Shown piece after piece: positions 48,402 to 57,605 of a DNA stretch of 64,000 bases. Position numbers and translations under genes: made by a program. Numbering within the stretch: the first letter of the stretch is position 1; every line of letters starts with the position of its first letter. The notes beneath the pieces are model-generated. The model was not told the origin of the DNA. It was given only the letters and a program-made list of their open reading frames with translations, and ran no database searches. This DNA is from Acetobacteraceae bacterium (GTDB taxonomy: Bacteria > Pseudomonadota > Alphaproteobacteria > Acetobacterales > Acetobacteraceae), in the NCBI GenBank assembly GCA_030041255.1, contig JASHOF010000156.1, positions 38,153 to 102,152 of the forward strand, written 5' to 3'.

Positions 48402-48667
48402 CTAGTGTCCTGCCCCCGACGTTTGCTGCCGCCGGCAGCAAACGAAAGGGGATCAGCAGGCCACTGAAAATAAAGAGTAGTGTGCCGACCGCTAGGGTGC
48501 ATCCTACGGTATCAAGTGTTGGAGTCGGCACACTAGTGTCCTGCCCCCGACGTTTGCTGCCGCCGGCAACAAACGAAAGGGGACGAGCAGGCCACTGAAA
48601 ATAAAGAGTAGTGTGCCGACCGCTAGGGTGCATCCTGTGGTATCAAGCGTTGGAGTCGGCACACTAG
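48402..48667. repeat. Two tandem 131-bp repeats bounded by CTAG
   Basis: Copies run 48402-48532 and 48533-48663, with CTAG at 48402, 48533 and 48664, so the period is exactly 131 bases. Within each, TAGTGTGCCGAC and GTCGGCACACTA form a perfect 12-bp inverted repeat, and CGTTTGCTGCCG / CGGCAGCAAACG another (one mismatch in copy 2). The copies differ at only a few positions. The period is not a multiple of three, so it is not a coding repeat. It looks like a small non-autonomous mobile element duplicated in tandem. Confidence 0.8.
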
Positions 48668-48779
48668 CATCGGCCGGGCGCAGCGTGCTGCCGAGGCAGA
48701 CCACGCCGCACCTGCTGGCCACAACGCGTCTCGATGTGCGACGCCCGGTTCGATCCGGCTCAGAGCGGGAGGAGACCCA

Positions 48780-50651
48780 ATGACGCAGGCAACCATCCGC
48801 CTCACCATGACGCAAGCGTTGGTTCGCTGGCTCACCAGGCAGTTCACTGAAATCGAAGGCCACCACGTGCCCTTGTTCTCCGGCGTTTTCGGCATCTTCG
48901 GTCATGGCAACGTGACCTGCCTCTCGGAGGCGCTGGAGGCGGTCAAGGACCAGTTGCCGACCTGGCGCGGGCAGAACGAGCAATCGATGGCACTGGCCGC
49001 GATCGGTTTCGCCAAGGCCAAACGCCGGCGCCAGATCATGATCGCCACCTCGTCGATCGGTCCTGGAGCGCTGAACATGATGACCGCGGCCGGGACGGCT
49101 CATTCCAACCGGCTGCCGGTTCTGCTTCTGTCCGGTGACACATTTACCAACCGGCTGCCTGACCCGGTGCTGCAGCAGGTCGAGCATTTCGGCAATCCGG
49201 CCATCACGGTGAACGATGCATTCAAAGCCGTGACCCGCTACTGGGACCGGATTACCCATCCGGCGCAAATTCTCACCTCGCTGCCCCAGGCCACAGCGAC
49301 GATGCTCGACCCGGCCGACTGCGGTCCCGCTTTCATCGCCCTGCCGCAGGACACTCAGGAGGTCGCATTCAATTACCCCGAGGTCTTCTTCGAGCCGCGT
49401 GTCTGGACGATTCCGCGCCCGCGCCCGGACCGGCGCAAAGTGGCTGAGGCAGCGGCGTTGTTGAAAACCGCCAAGAAGCCGATCCTGGTCTCGGGCGGCG
49501 GCGTGCGCTATTCCCAGGCCGAGGACGCGGTGGCGAGGTTTGCCGAGGCGCGCGGCATTCCGATCGTCGAAACGATCGCCGGAAAGGGCGGCGTCACCCA
49601 TTACCATCCGGCGCATGCCGGTCCGATCGGTATCATTGGCTCGACTTCCGCCAACACGCTCGCCGCGGAGGCGGACGTGGTGCTTGCGATCGGGACACGG
49701 CTCCAGGACTTTACCACCGGTTCCTGGACCGCGTTCGCTCCCGAAGCACGGTTCATCTCGATCAACGCGGCGCGGTTCGACGCCATGAAGCATCGCGCCC
49801 TCGCCGTGGTCGGTGACGCACTGGAGACGGTCACGGAACTCGACGCCGCGCTCGGAGACTGGCGCGCGGATGCGGCGCATATGGCGCGCGCGCAGGCGCT
49901 GTTCAGGGAGTGGGACGCACTTCTGTACAAGCACCAGGCACCAACCAACGCACCGGTGCCGACCTATGCGCAGGTGGTCCACGTCGTGAACCAGGCTGCC
50001 GGTGAGAAGGACACGCTGATCACCGCGGCCGGCGGCCTGCCGGGAGAGGTGGCCAAGGGCTGGAGGGTCAAGACGCCGAACAGCTTCGATCTCGAATTCG
50101 GTTTCTCCTGCATGGGCTACGAGATCGCGGGCGCCTGGGGCCATGCGCTTGCCAGCACCGGCCCGGGCGCGCTTTCCGGCACGCCGTTGGTGATGGTCGG
50201 AGACGGCAGCTATATGATGATGAACTCCGACATCTATTCAACCGTTCTGACGGGCCACAAGGTCATCGTCGTCGTCTGCGACAACGGGGGTTTCGCGATC
50301 ATCGACCGGCTGCAGAAATTCAAGGGTGTGCCGGGATTCAACAACCTTCTCACGGACTGCCGAGTGCAGCACGCCGATCACCCTCTGCACGTCGATTTTG
50401 CCAGGCACGCCGAGGCAATGGGGGCTTATGCGCGCCGCTGCGACAGCCTCTCGGACCTCGCGGCAGCGCTGGAATGGGCCAAGGGCAACGACCGTACCAC
50501 GGTTCTCTCCATCGTCACGGACGCGAACGCGTGGGTGCCCGGCGATGCCGATTGGGACCTGGGCGTGCCGGAAGTGTCTGCCCGCGCCACGGTTCGCAAG
50601 GCGCGGGCGGAACAGGAAGAGATCCGTTCCAAGCAACGTGTCGGAGTGTAA
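48780..50651 (+). CDS. iolD: 3D-(3,5/4)-trihydroxycyclohexane-1,2-dione hydrolase
   Basis: 623 residues with a GGGAGGAGA element before the ATG. The ThDP-enzyme fold is clear: 'LPTWRGQNEQSMALAAIGFAK' with the catalytic Glu, 'ATSSIGPGALNMMTAAGTAH', and the ThDP/Mg motif 'VGDGSYMMMNSDIYSTVL' near the C-terminus. The IolD-specific 'GHGNV' near the start and overall length match. It opens the ring of the diketone formed by IolE in myo-inositol breakdown. iolE follows six bases later. Confidence 0.93.
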   Translation: MTQATIRLTMTQALVRWLTRQFTEIEGHHVPLFSGVFGIFGHGNVTCLSEALEAVKDQLPTWRGQNEQSMALAAIGFAKAKRRRQIMIATSSIGPGALNMMTAAGTAHSNRLPVLLLSGDTFTNRLPDPVLQQVEHFGNPAITVNDAFKAVTRYWDRITHPAQILTSLPQATATMLDPADCGPAFIALPQDTQEVAFNYPEVFFEPRVWTIPRPRPDRRKVAEAAALLKTAKKPILVSGGGVRYSQAEDAVARFAEARGIPIVETIAGKGGVTHYHPAHAGPIGIIGSTSANTLAAEADVVLAIGTRLQDFTTGSWTAFAPEARFISINAARFDAMKHRALAVVGDALETVTELDAALGDWRADAAHMARAQALFREWDALLYKHQAPTNAPVPTYAQVVHVVNQAAGEKDTLITAAGGLPGEVAKGWRVKTPNSFDLEFGFSCMGYEIAGAWGHALASTGPGALSGTPLVMVGDGSYMMMNSDIYSTVLTGHKVIVVVCDNGGFAIIDRLQKFKGVPGFNNLLTDCRVQHADHPLHVDFARHAEAMGAYARRCDSLSDLAAALEWAKGNDRTTVLSIVTDANAWVPGDADWDLGVPEVSARATVRKARAEQEEIRSKQRVGV

Positions 50652-50657
50652 AGGGGC

Positions 50658-51557
50658 ATGCGGGCGAGACTTGGCATAGCCCCCATCGCCTGGTGGAACG
50701 ACGACCTGGCTGAACTTTCCGACGACGTCACGTTGGAGGAATGTCTCCGCCAGGTGAGTCTGGCCGGGTTCGCCGGCGCGGAGACCGGGCGGCGATTCCC
50801 GATGAACATGAGCGAGCTTGGTCCGATCCTCCGCAAATTCCGGCTCTCGGTCTCAGGTGGCTGGTTCTCAGGGCACCTGCTCGACGGCGAGATCGAGGCG
50901 GAAAAGGACCGCATTCGTGCTCAAATGGACTTCTTCACCGCCGCCAAGGCTCCTTGCATCGTGTACGGCGAGGTCGCGCGGTCGATCCAGGGCGAGAGGA
51001 CGAAGCCGCTGGCGGCCAAGCCCAGGCTCAGTGACGAAGAGATCAAGGCATATGGCCGCCAGATGACCCGGTTCGCCGAATGGTGCGCCGAACAAGGAAC
51101 CCCGATTGCTTACCACCACCACATGGGGGCGGTCATCGAAACGGAAGCCGAACTCGACCTCTTGATGAAGAATTCCGGCGCGGCATTATCGCTGCTCTTC
51201 GATACCGGCCATCTCGCCTTTGCCGGGGGCGATGTGCTGAGGGCGATCGATCATCATCACGAGAGAATTCGCCACGTCCATACCAAGGACGTGAGAAGGC
51301 ACGTCATCGACCGGCTCGACCGCGAGCGGGAGAGTTTTCTGGACGCGGTGGTCAGGGGTGTCTTCACCGTGCCGGGCGACGGCTCGCTCGACTTCACTAC
51401 GATCGCCAGGCGGCTGGCCTCTTACGGTTACGAAGGATGGTTCGTCGTCGAGGCGGAACAGGATCCCAAGCTCAACCCGCCGCTCGAAATGGCGAAGAAG
51501 GGCCACGAAGGGCTGATGCGCGTCATGGCCGCCGCGGGATACGAGGTCGTGTCATGA
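50658..51557 (+). CDS. iolE: Myo-inosose-2 dehydratase
   Basis: 299 residues of the xylose-isomerase-like TIM barrel fold: 'GIAPIAWWNDDL', 'GFAGAETGRRFP', 'AYHHHMGAVIE', 'SLLFDTGHLAFAG' and 'HVHTKDVR' give the metal Glu/His/Asp set. It dehydrates scyllo-inosose/2-keto-myo-inositol to the diketone used by IolD. Its stop overlaps a short ORF whose gene has been lost. iolG, iolB, iolC and iolA are not in the window. Confidence 0.92.
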   Translation: MRARLGIAPIAWWNDDLAELSDDVTLEECLRQVSLAGFAGAETGRRFPMNMSELGPILRKFRLSVSGGWFSGHLLDGEIEAEKDRIRAQMDFFTAAKAPCIVYGEVARSIQGERTKPLAAKPRLSDEEIKAYGRQMTRFAEWCAEQGTPIAYHHHMGAVIETEAELDLLMKNSGAALSLLFDTGHLAFAGGDVLRAIDHHHERIRHVHTKDVRRHVIDRLDRERESFLDAVVRGVFTVPGDGSLDFTTIARRLASYGYEGWFVVEAEQDPKLNPPLEMAKKGHEGLMRVMAAAGYEVVS

Positions 51558-51676
51558 ACCGGGTGGATGGCGAGGCAGCGGTGATCGCTGCTCTGAGGCA
51601 AGGGCTTGGCGCGGCCGGTCAGGTTGTGGGGCTCACCGCATCTTCGAGCGCGAATTCCTGCGCCAGCAAAGCGTAG
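51554..51676 (+). CDS. Short orphan start of a lost gene after iolE
   Basis: Begins at an ATG overlapping the iolE stop (ATGA) and reads 'MNRVDGEAAVIAALRQGLGAAGQVV', then crosses into sequence antisense to the luciferase-like gene and stops. The coupling to iolE and the abrupt end suggest the 5' tip of a truncated operon member. Not recognisable. Confidence 0.35.
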   Translation: MNRVDGEAAVIAALRQGLGAAGQVVGLTASSSANSCASKA

Positions 51677-52644
51677 GACCGCCGCCTGGCTTCGGGATCA
51701 TGCACCGTCGTCAACACCGCGATCTCCGCGACCGCGAGTTCCCCTGCCAGTGCGCGCAGCCGTTCCGCAACGCCCGGCCCCGTACCCGCAAACATCCGTG
51801 CCCGCATCCGTGCCATCCGCGCCAGATCTTCCTCGGTATAAGGATAGGCGGCGGCTTCCTCCGGGCTCGGCAGCGGCGGGAATTCGCCTCGATTGCGATA
51901 GAGGCGCCACAGCGCGCGCGCGGCGAACAGCCGCTCCGCCTCCGCTTCCGTCTCGGCGGCCAGCGCGAAGACGCACAAAGCTGCCAGCGGCTCCGGATGG
52001 CGTTGGCTCGGCCGGTAATTGCGGCGGTAGATTTCCAGCGCCTCTGCCGCACCGATCCCGTCGGTGATGAAATGCGCGAAGCAGTAGGGCAGGCCGAAAT
52101 AGGCAGCGACCTGGGCGCCATAATCGGAACTCCCGAGCATCCATACTTCCGGCACGCCCGGCCCTTGCGGCTGCGCCCTGACGCCGTGGAACGGGTGGCT
52201 CTGAGGCAAGCCGGAACCCGTGAGCCAGGCTAGGATCTCGGCCACCTGGGCCGGGAAATTCTCGGCCGCGATCTCCGCGTTCGGGTTCAGCGCATAGGCA
52301 GTCCGCCCGTCCGAACCGGGGGCGCGGCCAAGCCCGAGATCGATCCGCCCCGGCGCAATCGCCTCCAGCACCCGGAACTGCTCCGCAACCTTGAGCGAGG
52401 CGTAATGCGGCAGCATCACCCCGGCGCTTCCAACCCGGATGCGCGACGTGGTCGCGGCAATCGCGCTGATCAGGATTTCCGGCGCGGTGCCGGCCTGGCT
52501 GTCCGAGTTGTGGTGCTCGGCGAGCCAATAGCGCGCATAGCCAAGCGCCTCGCAGTGGCGTGCCAGGGCGAGACTCTCGCGGATCGAGGCATCCGGCGAG
52601 CGCCCCGAAACGATCGTCGATTGATCGAGCACGGAAAGCCGCAT
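51619..52644 (-). CDS. LLM-class flavin-dependent oxidoreductase (luciferase-like)
   Basis: 341 residues from ATG 52644. The bacterial-luciferase TIM barrel reads 'RLSVLDQSTIVSG', 'ALARHCEALGYARYWLAEHHN', 'RIRVGSAGVMLPHYASLKVAEQFRVLEAIAPGRIDLGLGRAPGSD' and 'VWMLGSSDYGAQVAAYFGLPYCFAHF'. Proteins with this 'MLGSS..GA..AA..GLPY.FAHF' pattern are the YhbW-like MsnO8 group of FMN-using monooxygenases with unknown natural substrates. A GGAGGAAG element precedes the start. Confidence 0.9.
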   Translation of the reverse strand: MRLSVLDQSTIVSGRSPDASIRESLALARHCEALGYARYWLAEHHNSDSQAGTAPEILISAIAATTSRIRVGSAGVMLPHYASLKVAEQFRVLEAIAPGRIDLGLGRAPGSDGRTAYALNPNAEIAAENFPAQVAEILAWLTGSGLPQSHPFHGVRAQPQGPGVPEVWMLGSSDYGAQVAAYFGLPYCFAHFITDGIGAAEALEIYRRNYRPSQRHPEPLAALCVFALAAETEAEAERLFAARALWRLYRNRGEFPPLPSPEEAAAYPYTEEDLARMARMRARMFAGTGPGVAERLRALAGELAVAEIAVLTTVHDPEARRRSYALLAQEFALEDAVSPTT

Positions 52645-52670
52645 CTCGCTTCCTCCGATCCGCCCACCCC

Positions 52671-53942
52671 TCAATAAAGCCCGGTCGGTCCGAATGTCGC
52701 ACGCAGCACGGCATAGACAATCCCACCGACCAGGAAGCCCACCAGCGAGCCGTTGACACGCACGAACTGCAAATCGCGGCCGACGAACAATTCCAACCGA
52801 TCGGCCAGCATCGCGGTGTCCCATCTTCCGACCACGCCGGCAATGAAACCCGAAAGCTCCGCCTGCGCTGCCGGCAGCAGCGAGACCACCGCGGACTCGA
52901 GCGCATGTTGCAGCCGCGCCCTCACCACGGGCTCGGCGGCCAGCAGCGCCGCCATGTTGCCAAGCACCTGCTGGAGGAACGCGATGCTGTGTCCGCCCTG
53001 ATTGGCAACGTCCTTCTCGATCCCCTCGCGCAGCCGTCGCCAGACGTCCCACAGCCATGTCTGGACCGTGGGGTGCGCCAGCACTTCCTTGAGGCCGGCG
53101 CCCAGCTCGGCAGCGCGGCTCGGGTCCTCTTCGATGCGGTCGATCTCGCGTCGCACCCATTCGTCGAACGCAAGCCTGATTTCCGAGCCGTCGGGCCCCA
53201 TCTTGTCGAGCTCGTCATTCACCGCGGCCAGCACGCGCCTGGCGATCGTCGCCCCGAGCGCCCAACCCACCAGCCGCCCGCCCTGTTCCCTGACCCGCTC
53301 CTCGATCGCGGTGCGCAGTTGCTCCTCTTTGTTTGCGAGCGTCGTCCGAAGCTCACCGACAATGAACCCGAACACCTCCTGGTGCCGCCCGCCCGCGACC
53401 AGGCCTCTGAGGGCCCTGACCAGCACCCGCCCGCCGGCGGCGCCGCCGAGCAGGCGCGGAATGAGGCGCGAGACGAGCCGCCGCGCGCGCCCGTCCTCGA
53501 CCGTGGCCAGCAGGCGCGGCAGCATCGCCGCAAGCGCCGTGGCAGCCGCGTGCGCCGAGTCGGTGTTGCGGAAGAACCGCTCGAGTATCGCCGCCAGGTC
53601 GAGACCGGAGAGCGTACGCGCAACCTCATCCTTCGTGAACACATGATTGGCGACGAAGCGGCCGAGCGCGCGTCCAAGCCTCTCCTTATGCGTCGGAATG
53701 ATCGCAGTGTGCGGAATCGGCAGGCCGAGCGGATGACGGAACAGCGCCACCACCGCGAACCAGTCAGCAATCCCGCCGATGAAGCCAGCCGTCGCCGCTG
53801 CCTCCAGAAGGCCCCTGAAATAGCCTCCCGGCAGCCAATGCGCCGCCAGTGCCAAGACTCCCATCACGACCAGAAGCAGGGTCGCGAAGCCGCGGTGACG
53901 GGCAAGAGAGCGGCGCGCCGAACGATCGGGATCTGTGGTCAC
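52671..53942 (-). CDS. DUF445 family membrane-anchored protein
   Basis: 423 residues starting at GTG. The N-terminus has two hydrophobic stretches ('GFATLLLVVMGVLALAAHWL' and 'GLLEAAATAGFIGGIADWFAVVALFRHPLG'), the latter being the DUF445 signature with 'ADWFAV.ALFR.PLG.PIPHTAIIP..K..LG..L..FV'. A long helical middle follows and a second hydrophobic hairpin closes the protein ('LVGFLVGGIVYAVLRATFG'). Function of the family is unknown. The gene is 26 bases upstream of the LLM gene. Confidence 0.9.
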   Translation of the reverse strand: MTTDPDRSARRSLARHRGFATLLLVVMGVLALAAHWLPGGYFRGLLEAAATAGFIGGIADWFAVVALFRHPLGLPIPHTAIIPTHKERLGRALGRFVANHVFTKDEVARTLSGLDLAAILERFFRNTDSAHAAATALAAMLPRLLATVEDGRARRLVSRLIPRLLGGAAGGRVLVRALRGLVAGGRHQEVFGFIVGELRTTLANKEEQLRTAIEERVREQGGRLVGWALGATIARRVLAAVNDELDKMGPDGSEIRLAFDEWVRREIDRIEEDPSRAAELGAGLKEVLAHPTVQTWLWDVWRRLREGIEKDVANQGGHSIAFLQQVLGNMAALLAAEPVVRARLQHALESAVVSLLPAAQAELSGFIAGVVGRWDTAMLADRLELFVGRDLQFVRVNGSLVGFLVGGIVYAVLRATFGPTGLY

Positions 53943-54199
53943 CGGCGAAGGCTATCACGCACGCGCTCGCCGACGGCAATCCAGCCCATGCGCCGCTCGC
54001 CCCCGGCAGCGCGTGCCGGCCCGCCGCTCGCATTGGCGGCATGCAGCCAGCAATCTCCCGAGATTGACTTCCGTTCGTTCCGGGCCCTAACTCCATTCCC
54101 TCGCCCGAAACGGGCTCAGGGCGCCCTTTCCCGGAAGTTGGGGGATTGGTGCGACAGACAATGCCTGCAAGGCAGGGATCAATGCGAGGAGGAGCGTCC

Positions 54200-55288
54200 A
54201 TGCGCGATCAATCGAACGAAGCGTTTGCAAAGATGGCCGCATCCCGCCTGCCACGGCGGGCGATGATGCAGGGCGTCAGCGTCACTTCGGCCGCCGCCAT
54301 CCTCGCTGCAACCGCGCGCACCGCCCGCGCCGCCGGCGCCGGCCCATTCCCCGAGCATCCGAAATGGCGCTTCGTGTTCGTCAATCACGTCACCACCAAC
54401 TCGTTCTTCGTGCCCACCCAGTACGGCATCCAGGATGCCTGTGCCCTGCTCGGTTGCACCTATCAGTGGACAGGCTCGGAGACGAGCGACGTCGCGCAGA
54501 TGGTGAATGCGATGAACGCGGCGATCGCCGGCAAGGCGGACGGCATCGCGGTCGCGATCGTCGATCCGAAGGGATTCGATGCGCCGACCGCGCGCGCGCT
54601 CGATGCCGGGATTCCGGTGTTCAGCTACAACGCCGACGCGCCACCCGGCAGCCCCAACCGCAGGCTTGCCTATATCGGCCAGGATCTGTTCCAGTCGGGC
54701 GTGCAGATGGGGGAGCGGATCGTCAAGTCGGTCGGCTCCGGCGACGTTGCCATCTTCATCGCCACACCCGGCCAGCTCAACTTACAGCCGCGCGTGGATG
54801 GCGCCATGGCGTCGATCAAGAAATCGGGAGCCTCGATCAACGCCGCCATGATCGCGACCGACCCCACTGCGAACGTCTCGCTCTCCAAGATCCGCGCCTA
54901 CTATCTCGGCCATCCGAACGTCAAAGGACTGTTCGGCACCGGGGCCACCGACACCGACAACATCGGCGTCGTCATGCGGCAGTACGGTTTGCCGAAGAAG
55001 GGCATCCACGGCGGCGGCTATGATCTGCTGCCGCGATCTCTCGCCTCCGTGCGCGATGGCTATCTCGATTTCGTGATCGACCAGCAGCCCTACCTGCAGG
55101 GCTTCTACACGGTGATGGAGATGTTCGTCTTCAAGGTCTCGGGTGGTCTGACGGGCCCCGCTGACATCAATACCGGCCTCAAATTCGTCACCAAGGAAGG
55201 CGTCACACCCTACCTCACCACCCAGACCCGCTATGAAGGAAGTTCCTCCGCAGCCCAGATCGTGCCGCGCTCCGGCCCGATCGGCTGA
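54200..55288 (+). CDS. Sugar/cyclitol ABC transporter substrate-binding protein, copy 1
   Basis: 362 residues from ATG 54200 (GAGGAGG upstream). The signal region 'PRRAMMQGVSVTSAAAILAA' has a twin-arginine-like start and ends near 'ARA'. The type 1 periplasmic binding fold (RbsB/FrcB group) shows 'FVFVNHVTTNSFFVPTQYGIQDAC', 'VAIVDPKGFDAPTARALDAGIPVFSYNAD' and 'GYDLLPRSLASVRDGYLDFVIDQQPYLQGFY'. It is followed by a close paralogue and then permease and ATPase genes. Nearby iolDE suggest inositol or a related sugar as ligand. A GGGCA/TGCCC hairpin sits right after its stop. Confidence 0.88.
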   Translation: MRDQSNEAFAKMAASRLPRRAMMQGVSVTSAAAILAATARTARAAGAGPFPEHPKWRFVFVNHVTTNSFFVPTQYGIQDACALLGCTYQWTGSETSDVAQMVNAMNAAIAGKADGIAVAIVDPKGFDAPTARALDAGIPVFSYNADAPPGSPNRRLAYIGQDLFQSGVQMGERIVKSVGSGDVAIFIATPGQLNLQPRVDGAMASIKKSGASINAAMIATDPTANVSLSKIRAYYLGHPNVKGLFGTGATDTDNIGVVMRQYGLPKKGIHGGGYDLLPRSLASVRDGYLDFVIDQQPYLQGFYTVMEMFVFKVSGGLTGPADINTGLKFVTKEGVTPYLTTQTRYEGSSSAAQIVPRSGPIG

Positions 55289-55329
55289 GGGCAAGCCTGC
55301 CCGCGGGCGGTAGCAAAGCGGCAGCGGTG

Positions 55330-55358
55330 TTGACTTCCCATGCCTCGCGGCCATTATC
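55330..55358 (+). promoter_or_regulatory. Candidate sigma70-type promoter before binding-protein copy 2
   Basis: TTGACT (55330-55335) and ATTATC (55353-55358) are separated by 17 bases, about 130 bases ahead of the second binding-protein ATG. This would let copy 2 and the transporter genes be expressed apart from copy 1. Confidence 0.4.
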
Positions 55359-55485
55359 GCCGTGACAAAGAGAAGTCCAGGCGGGCATTTTCCCGCCGAG
55401 ACCGCAACCGGGGGCCCGGCCCCCCGCTTCCGCCGTGGCCGGCACTTGCCAATGCAAGCGGCATGACAATGGAGGAGACACGTTG

Positions 55486-56574
55486 ATGACAGACGATCCG
55501 GAAGAGAGACTGTTTCGCCGTGCCGAAGCGCGGCTGCCGCGCCGGGCCATGATGCACGGGGTGAGTGCGGCATCCGTCGCTGCCGTCCTCGCCCAGGGCA
55601 TTCGTCCCGCTCGCGCCGCCGAAGGCGGTCCCTTTCCCGCCCATCCGAAATGGCGCTTCGTGTTCGTCAACCACGTGACGACGAACCCGTTCTTCGTCCC
55701 CACCGTCTATGGCATCCAGGACGCCTGCGCGCTGCTCGGCTGCACCTACCAGTGGACGGGCTCGGAAACCAGCGACGTCGCCCAGATGGTGAATGCGATG
55801 AACGCGGCGATCGCCGCCAAGGCGGATGCGATCGCGGTCGCGATCGTCGATCCGAAGGGCTTCGATGCGCCAACCGAGCGTGCGCTGCAGGCCGGCATTC
55901 CCGTCTTCAGCTACAACGCCGACGCACCGCCGGGCAGCGGCAACAGGCGCCTCGCCTATATCGGCCAGGATCTCTACCAGTCCGGCGTGGACATGGGCGG
56001 GCGGATCGTCAGCCTCGTCGATTCCGGCCTGGTCCCGATCTTCATCGCCACCCCGGGCCAGCTCAACATCCAGCCCCGTTTCGACGGTGCCAAGGCGGCC
56101 ATCGAGAAGTCTGGTAAGAAGATCGATGTCGAGATGATCGCCTCCGGCCCGACCGTGAACGAGGAATTGACCAGGATCAAGGCGTACTATCTCGGCCACC
56201 AGAGCCTCAGGGGCATGTTCGCCGTCGATGCCGGGAGCACCCAGGGTGTTGCCGAGGTCATGCAGCAGTTCGACCTGCCGAAGAAGGGCGTCCATGCCGG
56301 AGGTTACGACCTGCTGCCGAAGACCTTGCAACTCATCAGCGACGGCTTCCTCGATTTCACCATCGATCAGCAGCCCTATCTGCAGGGTTTCTACACGGTC
56401 ATGGAGATGTTCGTCTTCATGGTTTCCGGCGGCCTGACGGGCCCGGCCGACATCAATACCGGCCTCAAGTTCGTGACCAAGGAATCGGTGAAGCCCTACC
56501 TCACCACCCACACCCGCTACGAAGGAAGCTCCTCCGAAGCGCAGATCGTGCCGCGCTCCGGCCCGATCGGCTGA
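55486..56574 (+). CDS. Sugar/cyclitol ABC transporter substrate-binding protein, copy 2
   Basis: 362 residues from ATG 55486, with GGAGGAG upstream. Aligned by eye it is identical to copy 1 over most of the mature protein, with the same signal style ('PRRAMMHGVSAASVAAVLA') and the same C-terminal 'YEGSSSEAQIVPRSGPIG'. Differences cluster at residues 180-260, the second lobe. Tandem duplication of a binding protein gives a transporter two ligand preferences or affinities. It lies directly before the permease gene. Confidence 0.88.
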   Translation: MTDDPEERLFRRAEARLPRRAMMHGVSAASVAAVLAQGIRPARAAEGGPFPAHPKWRFVFVNHVTTNPFFVPTVYGIQDACALLGCTYQWTGSETSDVAQMVNAMNAAIAAKADAIAVAIVDPKGFDAPTERALQAGIPVFSYNADAPPGSGNRRLAYIGQDLYQSGVDMGGRIVSLVDSGLVPIFIATPGQLNIQPRFDGAKAAIEKSGKKIDVEMIASGPTVNEELTRIKAYYLGHQSLRGMFAVDAGSTQGVAEVMQQFDLPKKGVHAGGYDLLPKTLQLISDGFLDFTIDQQPYLQGFYTVMEMFVFMVSGGLTGPADINTGLKFVTKESVKPYLTTHTRYEGSSSEAQIVPRSGPIG

Positions 56575-56579
56575 ACAGC

Positions 56580-57605
56580 GTGGACACGACTCCTCGCGGG
56601 GCGGACGGCGCCAAGGCGGCGTCTTCCGCCCCGCCGCGTCGCTGGGGGGCCGGGCATGCGTTTCGCGGCTTCCTGATCCAGCGCGAGGCAAGCGTCATCC
56701 TGGTTGCCGTGCTGCTGATCATCTACTTCGGATTTGCCAACCCCAACTTCATCACCAACAACAACATCGTCACGCTCTCGCAGTTCGTCGCCGCCCCCGC
56801 GATCATCGCCTGCGGCGAAATCATGCTGCTGATCTGCAAGGAAATCGATCTTTCCGCCGGCCAGACCTTCGCGCTCGCTCCCTTCCTCGTCTTCTTCGGC
56901 GCCCGCTTCGGCCTGCCGGTCGTCGTCGCCATCCTGGTCGCGCTCGCCATCTGTGCGGCGATCGGCCTCCTGATCGGCCTCGTCACGGTGCTGCTCGAGG
57001 TGCCCTCGTTCGTCACCACGCTCGGCACCTTCTTCCTCATCACCGGGATCACGCTCACCATCTCGCGCGGCTTTCCCGCCACCCCGCCCGGCGGCAAGTT
57101 CCTGACCGGCATCCTCGGCGCCTTCAGCTATTCCGAGATCATCTGGGCGTTCGTGATCGTGTTCCTGATGCACATGATTCTCAGGCATACGCGCTGGGGC
57201 CTGCATACCATCGCCGTCGGCGGCAACGACATCGCCGCCGCCGAGGCGGGGATCAAGGTGAACCGCATCAAGGTCGGAAACTTCATGCTGACCGCGGCAC
57301 TCGCCGGATTCACCGGCATCCTCGAGGCCTACCGCGTCGGCTCGAGCGATCCGCTCGCCGGCGGCGCCAACATCATGTTCTTCGGCGTCGCCTCCGGCGT
57401 GATCGGCGGCACCGCGCTCACCGGCGGAGCCGGAACGATCGTCGGCGGGCTGATCGGTGCCATCGTGCTGGGCGTCCTGCAGGACGGCTTCACTCTGCAG
57501 GGCATCAACGCCTTCCTGTTCGACGGCATCATCGGCGCTGCGATCCTGATCGCCATGGTCGTCAATATCCGCCTCGGGCGTTTGCAGCAGAGCCACCTCA
57601 GATGA
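56580..57605 (+). CDS. Sugar ABC transporter permease (RbsC/FrcC-like)
   Basis: 341 residues from GTG 56580. About nine hydrophobic segments, including 'ASVILVAVLLIIYFGFANPNF', 'GEIMLLICKEIDLSAGQTFALAPFL' and 'GTALTGGAGTIVGGLIGAIVLGVLQDGFTLQGI'. 'EIDLS.G' and 'AVGGN..AA..AGI.V' are RbsC-family hallmarks. Inner-membrane channel of the importer; it overlaps the ATPase start by four bases. Confidence 0.9.
   Translation: MDTTPRGADGAKAASSAPPRRWGAGHAFRGFLIQREASVILVAVLLIIYFGFANPNFITNNNIVTLSQFVAAPAIIACGEIMLLICKEIDLSAGQTFALAPFLVFFGARFGLPVVVAILVALAICAAIGLLIGLVTVLLEVPSFVTTLGTFFLITGITLTISRGFPATPPGGKFLTGILGAFSYSEIIWAFVIVFLMHMILRHTRWGLHTIAVGGNDIAAAEAGIKVNRIKVGNFMLTAALAGFTGILEAYRVGSSDPLAGGANIMFFGVASGVIGGTALTGGAGTIVGGLIGAIVLGVLQDGFTLQGINAFLFDGIIGAAILIAMVVNIRLGRLQQSHLR

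Noticed and set aside
48388..48633. A short hydrophobic leftward ORF repeated twice ('GCTLAVGTLLFIFSGLL')
   Set aside because: It comes from the 131-bp repeat, whose period is not a multiple of three, so the copies lie in different frames; there is no ribosome-binding site.
48402..48667. CRISPR array
   Set aside because: Only two units of 131 bases, no short direct repeats with unique spacers, and no cas genes.
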